NCBI GenBank assembly: GCA_033030425.1
Contig: JAUFSD010000006.1
Location: forward strand, 434,001 to 498,000
Length of the DNA stretch: 64,000 nucleotides
Direction of reading: 5' to 3'
Source of the DNA: Verpa conica
Lineage: Eukaryota > Ascomycota > Pezizomycetes > Pezizales > Morchellaceae
Shown: positions 1 through 10,922 of the stretch, in pieces
Layout of the letters: the number at the start of each line of letters is the position of its first letter
Numbering within the stretch: position 1 is the stretch's first letter
Notes under the pieces: model-generated
The model's input: the letters and a program-made list of their open reading frames with translations, nothing else
The model's database searches: none
What the model was told of the DNA's origin: nothing
Translations under genes and position numbers: made by a program

Positions 1-70
1 ACACTATCCCTCAAATTCAAATTCTCTATTGATAATTGAGTCTTCAGCTGTCTACTATAGAAGTCCCATA

Positions 71-1216
71 ATGGCAGAAGTCACCTCCACAACAACTATC
101 TCCCTCGCGAATGAGTCCGCGGACCATATCCTCTCCCAACTCCCAGAGCCGCTAAAACACCCCCAGATTGGCATCATCTGCGGCTCAGGACTTGGTGGTC
201 TCGCAGAGACATTACACAGCGAGCCACGATTCGAGCTCTCATACACAAAGATCCCCAACTTCCCCCATTCCACTGGTTAGCCTTCTATCCTAGCTTATGA
301 CACAGTACTAAAGAAAGTACAGTCGTCGGCCATGCTGGAAAGTTCGTCTTTGGCTTTCTTGGCGAAAAGAAAACTCCAGTCATAATGATGGTTGGCCGAG
401 TACAGTATGCATCCCCTAATCCATTGGCATCAAAATTCTAATAGGCAAAAAGCTTCTTTGAAGGCCACTCAATCGAGAAAGTGACCTTTCCAACCCGTGT
501 AATGAAGCAACTCGGCATCACCACCATAATCGTCACAAACGCCGCCGGCGGGCTAAACCCAGCATACTCAGTCGGCGACATGATGATCCTCAATGATGTA
601 ACCTCCTCTTCTATTATATCAACTACGCAATTACTGACCTGGACAGCATATAAACCTTCCTGGTCTCTCGGGCGCACACCCACTCCGTGGCCCCAACGAG
701 GACGCATGGGGTCCCCGCTTCCCGCCGCTTTCAGACGCGTATGATCTTGAGCTTAGAAAGACGATACATCTCTCCTACAAGAAGCTTCCTAATACAACGG
801 CGACAAGGAAACTGCATGAGGGGGTGTATGTGTTTGTTTCTGGACCGTCGTATGAGACGAGGGCGGAGTGTAGGATGCTCAGGATGATGGGTGCGGACTG
901 TGTGGGGATGAGTACGGTGCCAGAGATTATTGTAGCCAGGCATTGTGGAGTGAGGGTTCTTGCTATGAGCTTGGTTACGAATAAAGCGGTATTGGAAGAG
1001 GGGCCCAGGGGAGATGCAACCTTGGTCGAGGGGAAGGGAGGGGAGGAATTAGGTAAAGTTATGGAGCTGGGGAAGGCAAATCATGAGGAAGTTTTAGAGA
1101 CGGGAAGGGAGGCGGCGAAGGATATGCAGGTAGGTTTCCTGGATGGCTATTGTGGGTATTTGCTAACTTTAGTATAGGCACTCATTAAGCAGTTTGTTGA
1201 TGATATCGCTGTCTAG
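71..1216 (+). CDS. PNP1: Purine nucleoside phosphorylase, 5 exons, 318 aa
   Basis: Predicted to split purine nucleosides (inosine, guanosine) with phosphate into base and ribose-1-phosphate in cytosolic purine salvage. Exons by hand: 71-275, 323-399, 445-597, 647-1129, 1178-1216. They sum to 957 nt and close in frame at TAG. The introns are 45-49 nt, with gctaac or ctaat before the acceptors. The start is the ATG at 71; an upstream in-frame GTG/ATT-type extension has no family support. Visible family motifs are the phosphate-loop GSGLGG (about residues 38-43), VTNAAGG (124-130), SGPSYET (210-216) and GMSTVPE (232-238). The length of 318 aa is normal for the eukaryotic trimeric PNP/MTAP family. 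The last exon is only 13 codons including the stop. Intron 2 could start at 405 instead of 400, but only 400 keeps the frame. MTAP is the alternative family member; the SGPSYET region favours PNP. Confidence 0.93.
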
Positions 1217-2182
1217 AGGTATAGTTTTGGGACAATTATATGACACTGTGGGCAATTTTTAGTTTATTGGTTTCTATTATGCTTTATCTTTTTTTAGCTT
1301 TTATGCGTAAAGTAATCGTACCAGTGACCTATAATAACTAAATATGGCTATATTGGTACCCGGAAAGAAATTGATGGAAACTAGCGATAAGTGAACGCGA
1401 AAGAAACTTAATATATTAAAAACGAGGATAAAATAATTCCCCTTAGATAAGAGGTGAGGTAAAATTGATAGGATTTAAGGACAGAAAAAATTCTAAAGAG
1501 TACAGCCGGAGTGATATTATTCATTGGGACTGGCGGTATAGGTAGGTTCTGATTTTTGAGGTGGGGGAAATGGGAATACTGTTTTGGTGGGGTTCTCGAT
1601 CATAGCCTATCACTCACTATCTTCACGTTTAACTAGAACCACGGAGCGGAAAGAAGGAGGATTTCGGGGGGTGAGTGGTTCTCTCTTTTAGAGGAGTAGC
1701 AGATATTGTACCTGATATGCGGTGGATGTTAAAGATATACAGTTGAGAAGAGAGCGAACTGAATAAAGACAAAACAGGTAATATTATATCCGGGAGATGT
1801 TCGCAGAATATACATTTATATATTCTTTTCTTTCTATAAAGTTAGAGTCTAGAACCAGACTTCCATAAAAGTACATGTACATGTATAAACTCGTGATGAG
1901 AAGTAAACGAGCGCACTTCATTGCTTGCTCTATTAGATATAAACGAATATCTTTTGAGCAGATTTAGAACAAGATGAGGTAGAAGATCTTAGAGCCGAGT
2001 CAACCTGCAGAAAAAAGAATCCAAAGTACACCCGGCTCTTAAAAACCTGCAACTTCGAGCTGACTTACATCCTAGTAAAAGGACTGGTTAGCTAAGTCTC
2101 GCAATAGCCAAAGGTAATATTTACCAAGAAAATAGCAACTACTTATACCAACCAAAAAAGCAACTACGGTCAAACCCATGTC
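1217..2182. other. Intergenic, AT-rich
   Basis: 966 bp between the PNP gene and a small minus-strand ORF. I see no coding signal, tRNA or clear repeat. The 3' UTR of the PNP gene probably occupies the first 100-200 bases. Confidence 0.6.
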
Positions 2183-2575
2183 TCACAGACAATCATTTCC
2201 ATCCCCACCATCTAAAATCTCTTCCTCTATACGCATAATAGTGAGGCCCGACTGCCTGTTCCTCCATTGAATGCTCCTTGTAACTCTCTCCATATCACGT
2301 CTCACAGAGACTATCTCCAAATCAACATTTCTAATATCACCCTTATACAAAACCCTAGTAAGGGCTCGTTTTCTTAAGCGAGTTTTCTCTTCTTCGAAAG
2401 CTTCGGTAGCAAGCTCGAAACGGAGCTTGATATGGCCAATTTCGTTTTGGGACCTGAGGATATCGCGCTGTTGGAGGTTGGAAGTTGTAAGGGCTCGGAG
2501 TTCGACGGAGATTGTATGGAGGCCTCTGGAGGTCGAAGCGAGAATTTTATTCTTGGGGAAAACGCGGATCGGCAT
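2183..2575 (-). CDS. Small hypothetical protein, 130 aa, coiled-coil-like
   Basis: A single uninterrupted reading frame from ATG at 2575 to the stop at 2183. I do not recognise the family. The protein is rich in Arg, Glu and Leu, and the middle part (EEEKTRLRKRALTRV and following) looks helical and suited to a coiled coil. It has no signal peptide, membrane segment or cysteine pattern. A TATA-like tract (atatatatata) lies about 110 bp upstream on the coding strand. It sits in an otherwise empty stretch with another small ORF and the kinase gene downstream on the other strand. It may be a chance ORF; codon statistics or transcripts would decide. Confidence 0.35.
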   Translation of the reverse strand: MPIRVFPKNKILASTSRGLHTISVELRALTTSNLQQRDILRSQNEIGHIKLRFELATEAFEEEKTRLRKRALTRVLYKGDIRNVDLEIVSVRRDMERVTRSIQWRNRQSGLTIMRIEEEILDGGDGNDCL

Positions 2576-3783
2576 TTTAGGCTTCTTATGGGGGGGGCGA
2601 TGTTTAGATAGATATTACGCTGATAGGACGGTGGGGTTGTAGAGATGTTATGAAGAGTGAAGAAGTAAATAGAAAGTGAGATATATATATAGAATTTATG
2701 GGGTGAATTTAGAGGAGTAACAAATTGTAAGCTCATATAGCCGATGTAAACAAGTGGTGAATTTGCAGAGGTCTAGATAGGGTTGGTTTGGCAAACTATT
2801 CTCGGGAGCCCCCTTGAGTTACCACCCCACAAGCCACCACGATTTAGCCAATTAGAGGCAATCTAATTCTAAACTTTGATGCGCATAGTAATCAGAGATT
2901 TTTATGTACTTATAACTCTTCTTTATCATAAATATATAGGGTAAGCATCAACATCAAGTATCACTCGACTTTTAATCTAGAGTAGAGCTACTGTAATGTG
3001 ATAAAGCAGAGCCAACCTAAACTTTTTGATTCCCCCCTACTTTTTATTACATAATAAAAGGTACAAAGAAATCAAGAGAACTTACAGTACGGGAAAGCGT
3101 GGTGTTTTTGGTATGGCACAATTGATGTAGTATTCTGGAGAATGCTAGATTAAGTCGGCTGTGTTACAGGACTTTTTGACCAACTCAGTAGCACTTCCAA
3201 CTTAAAACTATATTTCCCACCAATGTGGTAGTGAAAACACCCCCTTTCCGCTATTGTAATTATCACCTCTTAAAAATCTTGGATTCAGCCCCACACCACA
3301 CTTACACTACATATAGGTCCCGACCCGCCGCGATCGCCAATACGGTTATGAGTACCTTCAGAACCCTAGTTTATCCGTGATAGATCTACTAGGCTAGGGT
3401 CTTGGGGGGGTGCTAGTAAGAAGACTGAATAAGATATTTAATTGCCGAGAGGACTATATAAAGTGGAAGTGAATGAGTAGCAAGGCCGGAGCGGTTGGCA
3501 ACATTTATTACGATTTGCATAGAATATAAAACTCTCTACGTACATTTAATCATTCTTTCTATTCTTTTACAGACATAAGTTTCCCTTTGTATGCGGTTGG
3601 TCTGCCAAATAATGAATTATAATGTAAATCCCATACACTTAGTACTTTGCCTAGCTATATCCGGAATTTGTATAAAGCACCCTACACCTCCTTCCAGCAC
3701 ACGTACACTACAAACAACACACATACACATCCACATAATCTCAAGAGCTGACAGGATATAACTAGACACGAGCTATCACCAAT
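2576..3783. other. Intergenic, AT-rich
   Basis: 1.2 kb with no convincing coding potential. The last 120 bases before 3784 are rich in CA and CT (cacacatacacatccacata), like a fungal 5' UTR. Confidence 0.5.
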
Positions 3784-4113
3784 ATGACTATGGATATACT
3801 TCATAACAGCCTATGTCACATCGAAAAGCAAGCCGAAGCAGTTAGGTTAGGGATTTTCCATTTTCATAATGAGATACTAATCATGGCCAGTGGAATTCAT
3901 CCACCTGAGCTAAGAATTTGTTTCGGAACCCTTAGGACATGTGTAGGATTGTGGGATAATCGCTTTAAAAAGGAAATCGAGAGATCGAATATTACCATGC
4001 ATTTTAGTTTCGATAGGCGTAGGTTTAATGAGTTGAAAATGAGGAGGCATGAGCTTGGTATGGACGAACTTGAGGAGAAATTAATGGAGATACGTGAGAT
4101 ATTAGGACTTTGA
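3784..4113 (+). CDS. Small hypothetical protein, 109 aa
   Basis: Single-exon frame with ATG at 3784; a second ATG two codons later is also possible. The protein is unrecognised. It is mostly helical in character, with a charged Lys/Glu/Arg-rich C-terminal third (about residues 75-109) that looks amphipathic. It has no signal peptide or transmembrane segment. The gene lies 443 bp upstream of the kinase gene on the same strand. I saw no convincing similarity between it and the kinase N-terminal extension. The CA-rich leader just upstream is the main extra support for a real gene. Confidence 0.4.
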   Translation: MTMDILHNSLCHIEKQAEAVRLGIFHFHNEILIMASGIHPPELRICFGTLRTCVGLWDNRFKKEIERSNITMHFSFDRRRFNELKMRRHELGMDELEEKLMEIREILGL

Positions 4114-4556
4114 GAGGAGATTATTTGACTCAAATGAACTGGAGATATATTCGCAATTATTGATTGCCGGATATGGGTTTTATATACTAGCTTATGTCAT
4201 ATCAAATAGAAGAAACTTGGCCCATATATATCTAGAAATATAATACGATTCATACGACGTCTTATTGAATAATATTATACCCTTGATTGCTATTTGAGTT
4301 TAGTTCTATTTTTTTTATAGAATATAGAACTCATAGAGTACAAAAGCTTTCAGGAAAATTATATCCCCCCATAATTGCATGTAGTATCGAGTTGCATATG
4401 CATATTAAACTGCCTATAGGGTTAGGGTTCAATAATATAGTTACACGAGAATGATCTCAAAGCTCACCCCCACACACAAGTCCTCGTCACCAAGTAGCTC
4501 AAGATCTTTCGATCAGTACCCAGTCCTAAAGGCCTCTTCCCACCAACACCATCCCA
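4114..4556. other. Intergenic, probable kinase promoter
   Basis: 443 bp, AT-rich, with a telomere-like gggttagggtt at 4420-4429. It ends in a CA/CT-rich leader (cctcttcccaccaacaccatcccaatg) running into the kinase start codon. Confidence 0.45.
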
Positions 4557-6299
4557 ATGAACGTTCCACCAAGCCCCAGAGATATCATTAGAAGAATTAT
4601 CCGGCTTACAGAAAGAGCAACTTCATTCACTCGTGACTACATTGCGGGCGCAAGAGACCCGGGATATGTTAAAGTATTCCAGGATGAGCTTGAATCTCTC
4701 ATCAAAATTCTTAGATCATTGGAAAGCGTCAGTCACGAATGGAGTTTCGAATTGACCAGGGGACTCAAGAGCTCACTTCGGAGCTGCCACACAGATATTG
4801 TGAGACTGGGGCTCAAATTGCAAAAAAGGACTTTGTTGGGAGAGCCATCCTTGGAGAACTCGATGTTTCCTACTCGGATACAATACCACCATATTACTTT
4901 CAAAGCACTTTTGGGGACATATACGAATCCACTAGTCACGGCCCAAATGTTTTCGGCATCAGGATTTTCATCTGACAGCGGGTCGTTTGAGCAAATTACC
5001 AACAACGTATTCACCAGTGATTCTTTTTATACTGGAGAATCTTCTAGAGGAGGTGAACCAGGAATAGGTCGGTATATGCCGCTTACCGATGATGCCGCTG
5101 GAGCAGCTTCCAGGCAGAATGATATGAGAGCATCAAGGCTTGATCGGTATAAACCACCCACTAGTAGCACTAAAGCCACTCGAACAGCCCCTGAGAACGA
5201 TGAAATGAAAGCGCAAAAGCTTGATCGGTACAAGCTGAAAACCGCCTTTCATGAGGGATATGTCGTCCATACAACAAACGAAACAAACCTAGCGTCAAAA
5301 AAACGGAGGGTCGAAGTGAAAACCAGGTGGACATATAAAAGAGACATCGATAAGGGAGGCTTTGGTATTGTCTCGCTTCAGGAGGGAGATGGAGGGGAAT
5401 TGAGGGCGGTAAAAAAGCTGTCACTCGTTCGTGATTATTCATCAGAGTTGAAGACTTTAGTAAAGTTGACTGATGTGAGTAGCCCCGGGGTAATCGTCAG
5501 CAGAGCTAATGGTAGACCATCAGCGTATAGATCTATTCGTACAATTTTTTGGTTGGTATGAGGATACAGCTTTTCTCTACATCGCGATGGAGTACATTGA
5601 GCTTGGGGATTTGAGTAAATACATCAAGAATCCACATACCCACCTAGATGCTAGAGAGATTACCAGCCAGGTCCTAGAAGGACTTGTAGTCTTGCACGAG
5701 AGAAAGATTTGCCATCGCGATCTAAAACCAAAGGTTTAGTACCCTAAGTCTAGATAAGTTGTATACATACTAAATCAAGGTTACAGAATGTCCTAGTCGC
5801 TTGCTTGGATCCAATATGGGTCAAAATTGCCGACTTTGGAATATCAAAACGCGAAAAAGATGCCAGCCTGAATACTGCAATCGGGACAGAAGGCTACACG
5901 GCTCCAGAAATCAAACTAGTACGAAGGTCGAGAGAATATACAAATGCTGTTGACCTATGGTCTCTGGGTTGCCTAGTTCACGAGCTGTTGACTTCTGAGG
6001 TGCCATTTCTGGGGATGCCGCTCATGGAAACATCATTCTCTACTGACGACTTTTCGGGCATTGCCCTATCGAACCAGCCGGGTCGGTCAAATGAGCCGCC
6101 ACAGATCGATGCAGGACTTCTTTATGATTATTGCTGCGGCAGCAGAGAATTCCCGGCGGAAATTTTACAAAGATCCCAAGTGAGCAACGAAGGTATCAAT
6201 TTTGTAAAGAAATTATTGGCTGCCAATCCTAGAGATCGGGGGACTGCACCAGAGGCTTTGAGAAGTCCATGGCTACTTCAGAGGATCCGAGAAATGTAA
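4557..6299 (+). CDS. Protein kinase with N-terminal helical extension, 3 exons, 546 aa
   Basis: A putative serine/threonine protein kinase. Exons: 4557-5474, 5524-5733, 5787-6299; introns 49 and 53 nt; the coding length closes in frame. The C-terminal half is a kinase domain with glycine loop KGGFG (about 266-270), AVKK lysine (286), catalytic HRDLKPKN (370-377), DFG (392-394) and APE (415-417). All core catalytic residues are present. The first about 110 residues are helical and resemble fungal N-terminal helical domains of signalling and STAND proteins, but I cannot confirm that. Residues about 170-225 are a linker with a repeated LDRYK motif. The first intron follows GAT at 5474 and its acceptor is the cag at 5523, because the nearer tag at 5515 breaks frame. 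No receptor or membrane segment is seen, so a cytosolic role is likely. Substrate unknown. Confidence 0.85.
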
Positions 6300-9200
6300 C
6301 CAAAACCCAACGACAAGTATCCCGTATTATAGGTCGGATCCCCTCAAAACTCCCCCGCTTCCATTTGTCGTATAACTTTTAACTGAGTTTCCATTATTTC
6401 CTTATGGTTACTGGCTACTTTAATGCCATCATTCCTCTACTCTGCATGCTAGGGGGATACTGTTTGAGTCGGTAGCTAGGAGATCGACCCATTCCCCTCA
6501 TTCTACTGAGTTTTCTAAGTCTTTCCACCCTAAAGAGAAGCGCGCTCTACACTTTTACAAGCCCTACCGAAAGTAGGAAACTACTTCTTATCAGAAGCTC
6601 AAAGGCTACTATGGTCCCAGTGTAGATATGACATGAGATATTTTTCTTTTTACCGTTCTCTTCATTTATCCCTGGAGAAGGCTGTAGTAGATTTCTTTGG
6701 GAGATTTATAGGGTCCTCTAGTACGGTTTCTAAATGTGTTTGATTTTCTGGAACGAATCCTTTATGAATAGCGAACCAGCAATTTTGCAGGCTCTCATTT
6801 TTAAATTTTGAGGACTCATACCTGTATTTCTTCAAGGCTATTTGATTAAGATATTTTCTCAGGTCCTATCTCATCTCTATTGAGATTTTTACATATAGTG
6901 ATCTATATAGCTATAACCTCTCATGAAAGTGACCTATAGGAAGCTTTTCTCTATTGCTATTCTCGGAAACCCGTAGCCTTCCTCCTTAGCCAGGCATATC
7001 CCTCTACCAAGCTATACGAGCTTCAGATGCAGCCTTATTTCTAGTAGACCAATGAGGAAAATCCATAAACGGCACAGTACGTGCACCATAGTTGCTTGCA
7101 TCGGTTATTTGATCCAATCACAAATTATCACTCGCCCACTCTATTGTTTGACTTATGCAAAATTACGCCATAGATACTTCACCAAACGATTGACCTTGGT
7201 TCTTAGTGAAACACCCCCTATCACTCATACAACCACTACGATCAAACATAGAAATGAGGCTTTTTTCCTACCCATCGGGCAAACTCCTCTTACTAAAAAA
7301 TATTCTATGGGGCTGAGATACGTACTAAAAATCCGCGGGGCAGAAATATATTGGATCTTCACATGTAAATAAATCCTGATCATGAATTAAGAGTATCACA
7401 TGTAAGCATATAACAGCCCCTACCAATAAAAACTTCACTGAGGATAGAGCTGAATACCCATCCACGGTAGAAATAATTCTATCTAAGATTCGCCTATCAC
7501 CTATTCTACCCCGCGCTGAAACAACCTCGGGGAACACAGAAACGCAGAGATCTAGGCTTTTTGTTTATGCAGCCGACGGTTCAAAAGGCAAAATCGGGGC
7601 TGAATAAAAATAATGGAAATTTTTTCACATGTGTAAGATATTCAAACTAAGGAAAACTTCGTCATGGCCTTTAATCTCTACTCAAGCGAAAAAAAACAGA
7701 GTAGCTACCCCCCAACGAAAGTAGGTTCCTATATATCCCCGAATTCATCTCCCACAAATGTCCTGATGTACAGATGAACTACAAGGGCTATTAGTATAGT
7801 TAGCTTTTCCCAACCATTTTCCCCTTGTCGTTATAGCCCACCAGTTTGTCTAGTTTGTCAAGCAATTCTTGTACTTCCCTCACCTCATATCTCACCACAT
7901 CCCTCATTGTGCCGCATTTATTGCAGCATCGGTTGTCGGCTGTAGCAGCTCCTGAAAAGGCAAAACTTGAACCCATGCGATGCTTACTTTTTTTCTCTTG
8001 GAAAAAAAGGACCAATCCTCGCTCTTCCAAAGGTGGTCAGCCGGCAAGACAGGACTAAGGGTTAGGTTTGTGTTCTAGTGAATATTCCCAGAGCCTTCTT
8101 TTTCCAGAAAGGAACGCCTTCCCGCCAAGCACGAAAAAAAAAACGGGGGTTATGTTATCGATAGTCACTTCCCGATACGGCATGCGGGCCGGACGATTTA
8201 TTTGTTGGGGTTGGACAAGGATTTGCGGGTTGGGCCAAACCTTATCTGCAATCGATGGTTATCGCTGAGCCTCATTCAGAGGCAACCCAATTGAACTCTT
8301 ACTTGCCCCTCACGAGCTGAAAGCAATCACCCAGAAGAACTGCGATCTGTTCACTTTGTTGCCAATCTTATAATCATGTTCCTCGCCGTTGTCCCCTCAC
8401 TCAATCAGGTCAGCTCCAAGTGAACAAGCAGACTGAGGTGAACCGTGCATGTGCCGCACCTCAACAGATTTTAAAGTGGCCTAACGTAACCAAGCATTTC
8501 CCACCGAAACTGGAACCTAGGTCGTGTATGGTTGGACGATAGTGATCCCACCAGCTTGTCCCTGCATTGGGATCTAGAAAGCTTTTGGTGGGGGGCGGCT
8601 TTTTTTCCCCTAACATTTTTTCTGTGAGAGGGAATTCTTCCTGTGGATAGTAGAAGTGTCGGCAAATATCACTCTTTATGAAGTGCGTGGTTCGGGCGAT
8701 TTAGGAATATGCTGATTTAGGGGCTTGTACTCCTGAATAGGGGAAGACGAAGCAGTGAAGATCAGGGCTACCTTTTTGGGCGATCAATTATAAGCCGATC
8801 GCTACTGAGCTTAGCGAAACAAAGCAAACAGATTACTATATCGATTGTAAACCCCTTGCTTTGCCTCCTAGTAATACCGGTTCTTAGGGGAGAGAAAGAG
8901 AGAGGATGAGGGGCGGGAGACTTAGGCGAGAAAGCATCCTGGTAGATACTGAAATTCAACAACTCATAGCGAGTCTCTCCGTATGTAGAACACAGACCAC
9001 ACTCACCAGAAAGAGTACCAAATTAGGGTGGAGAGGTCTGGACAGTAGTGGTGGTCAACAATTTGCCTCTTTCTCCTTTTTTTTTTCTTTCACATCTCCG
9101 TGGCCTCTTCTCGTACTTTTGTCCCCCGAATTTCCTCATCTTTCTCTCTTTTTCTTTCTCCCTCCTTGTGCTGCTCATTAGACTCCACCGCTAAGCCCAC

Positions 9201-9408
9201 CGTTACCCACTCATCCCTCTGCTCTAGCTAGCAGCAATTAACACGAATCCTCATCAACGACAAAGATAACACGTGAAGAGAGATAAGAGGTAAGCCTTTC
9301 GTCCACTCTTGTTAAATCAACTCCTGCAAAGCGGAGGAGATGGTTAAAATTAGGCTTGAATAACTTCTAACAGCCTCTTTATAGACATCACATTCATCGC
9401 CCACCGCA
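6300..9408. other. 3.1-kb gene-free region; desaturase promoter and 5' UTR at its end
   Basis: No gene is supported between 6300 and about 8900. Short open frames at 7052-7372 and 7800-8030 lack family features. From about 9060 the DNA becomes strongly pyrimidine-rich (runs of T and CT) and then turns into a probable 5' UTR of the desaturase gene. That leader may hold a non-coding intron at 9290-9373, with donor gtaagc and cttctaacag before the acceptor. Confidence 0.5.
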
Positions 9409-10922
9409 ATGGCTACAACTCGATCTAGGACTCGCAAGTCCTCAATCTCCCAATCATCAACCCCTCTCTCCGCTAGTTCCGGTGGATCTCTCAATTCCTC
9501 ATCAACATCCCTTTCATCAATGGCTGAGAAGCCGTCAAAGGGCAAGCCCATGCTCGACACCTATGGGAACGAGTTTGAAATCCCGGATTTCACAATCAAG
9601 CAAATTCACGATGCGATCCCTAAGCATTGCTTCAAATCATCAACGCTCAGATCTCTGGGCTATGTGCTCAGGGACGGTCTCCTGCTAGCTGGAAACTTTA
9701 TCAGTTTCAAATGCTATATCGTTCCCGCTCTTGCGGAGCAGCATGTTGCAACAAGGGTAGTTGCATGGGGTGTGTATGCATTCCTCCAAGGTCTCTTTGG
9801 GACTGGATGGTGGGTTCTTGCGCACGAGTGTGGACATGGCGCATTCTCGCCCAGCAAGATCGTGAATGATACTGTTGGGTGGGTGCTGCATTCGTTGCTC
9901 TTGGTACCTTTCTGGTCATGGAAGATTTCTCACGGGAAGCATCACAAGGCTACTGGACATCTTGAGAGGGATATGGTTTTTGTACCCAAGAGCCGTGAGG
10001 AGTACTCAAGGAGGTACGCTGGAGGTATTGGACACGATATTATGGAGCTCACGGAGGAGACTCCAATTGCCACTCTTATCCATTTGATCTCGCAGCAGTT
10101 GTTTGGGTGGCCGATGTACTTGATCAGCAACGTTACTGGACACAATTTCCATGAGCGTCAGTCTGAGGGTCGTGGTATTGGAAAGGAGAACGGTATTGGG
10201 GGGAGTGTCAATCATTTCGACCCCCGTTCTCCTTTGTATGAGGCCAAGGATGCTAAATGGATTATTATGTCCGATATTGGTATCGCTGCCACTGTCTTCC
10301 TTCTCTACCAGGCTGTTCAGGCTTTTGGTGCTTTCAACATCTTTCTCTGGTACGGTCTTCCGTATATCTGGGTTAACCACTGGCTTGGTAAGCATCTCCT
10401 CAATATCTCGAACCCAACACTGGGCTAACATTCTTCTTAGTTGCTATAACTTTCCTTCAGCACACTGACCCCTCTCTCCCTCATTACCACCCGGAAACCT
10501 GGACATACACCCGCGGTGCTGCTGCTACTATCGATCGTGAATTCGGATTTATTGGTCGTCACCTCCTCCACGGTATCATTGAAACCCATGTTGCCCACCA
10601 CTTTGTTTCCAGCATCCCATTCTACAAGGCTGATGAGGCCACCGAGGCCGTCAAGAAAGTCATGGGCAAGCACTACCGTTCTGACACTGAGGGAGGTGCC
10701 TGGGGCTTCGTTGCTGCTCTGTGGAGATCTGCTCGTTGGTGCCAGTTTGTTGAGCCTTCAGCAGATGCCGAGGGTGAGGCCAAGGGTGTCGTTTTCTTCA
10801 GGAATAGGAATGGCCTTGGCGTACCACCCGTACCCAGGGATAAAGTAGCTGTGAGGTCACCAGCAGCGAAGGGAAAGGCAGGTGTGCAGGTACATGTTGC
10901 AGAGGTATCAGATTCAGAGTAG
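9409..10922 (+). CDS. Delta-12-type (oleate) fatty acid desaturase, 2 exons, 486 aa
   Basis: An integral ER-membrane desaturase that most likely inserts the second double bond of oleate to give linoleate, using cytochrome b5 electrons. Exons 9409-10387 and 10441-10922; the 53-nt intron is phase 1 and ends ttcttag. All three histidine boxes of the FAD2-like family are present: HECGH (139-143), HGKHH (175-179) and HVAHH (376-380). Hydrophobic stretches lie at about 90-130, 155-172 and 285-325. The first 45 residues are Ser/Thr-rich and look disordered. Length fits fungal delta-12 enzymes, slightly long. The tail after about 440 (Ala/Val/Lys-rich) is poorly conserved in the family. The paralogous omega-3/delta-15 desaturases share all these motifs, so regiospecificity is inferred. 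Confidence 0.93.

Noticed and set aside
7800..8030. Minus-strand 76-aa frame with a CxxC
   Set aside because: Too short, no second metal-ligand pair, no promoter or homologous feature.
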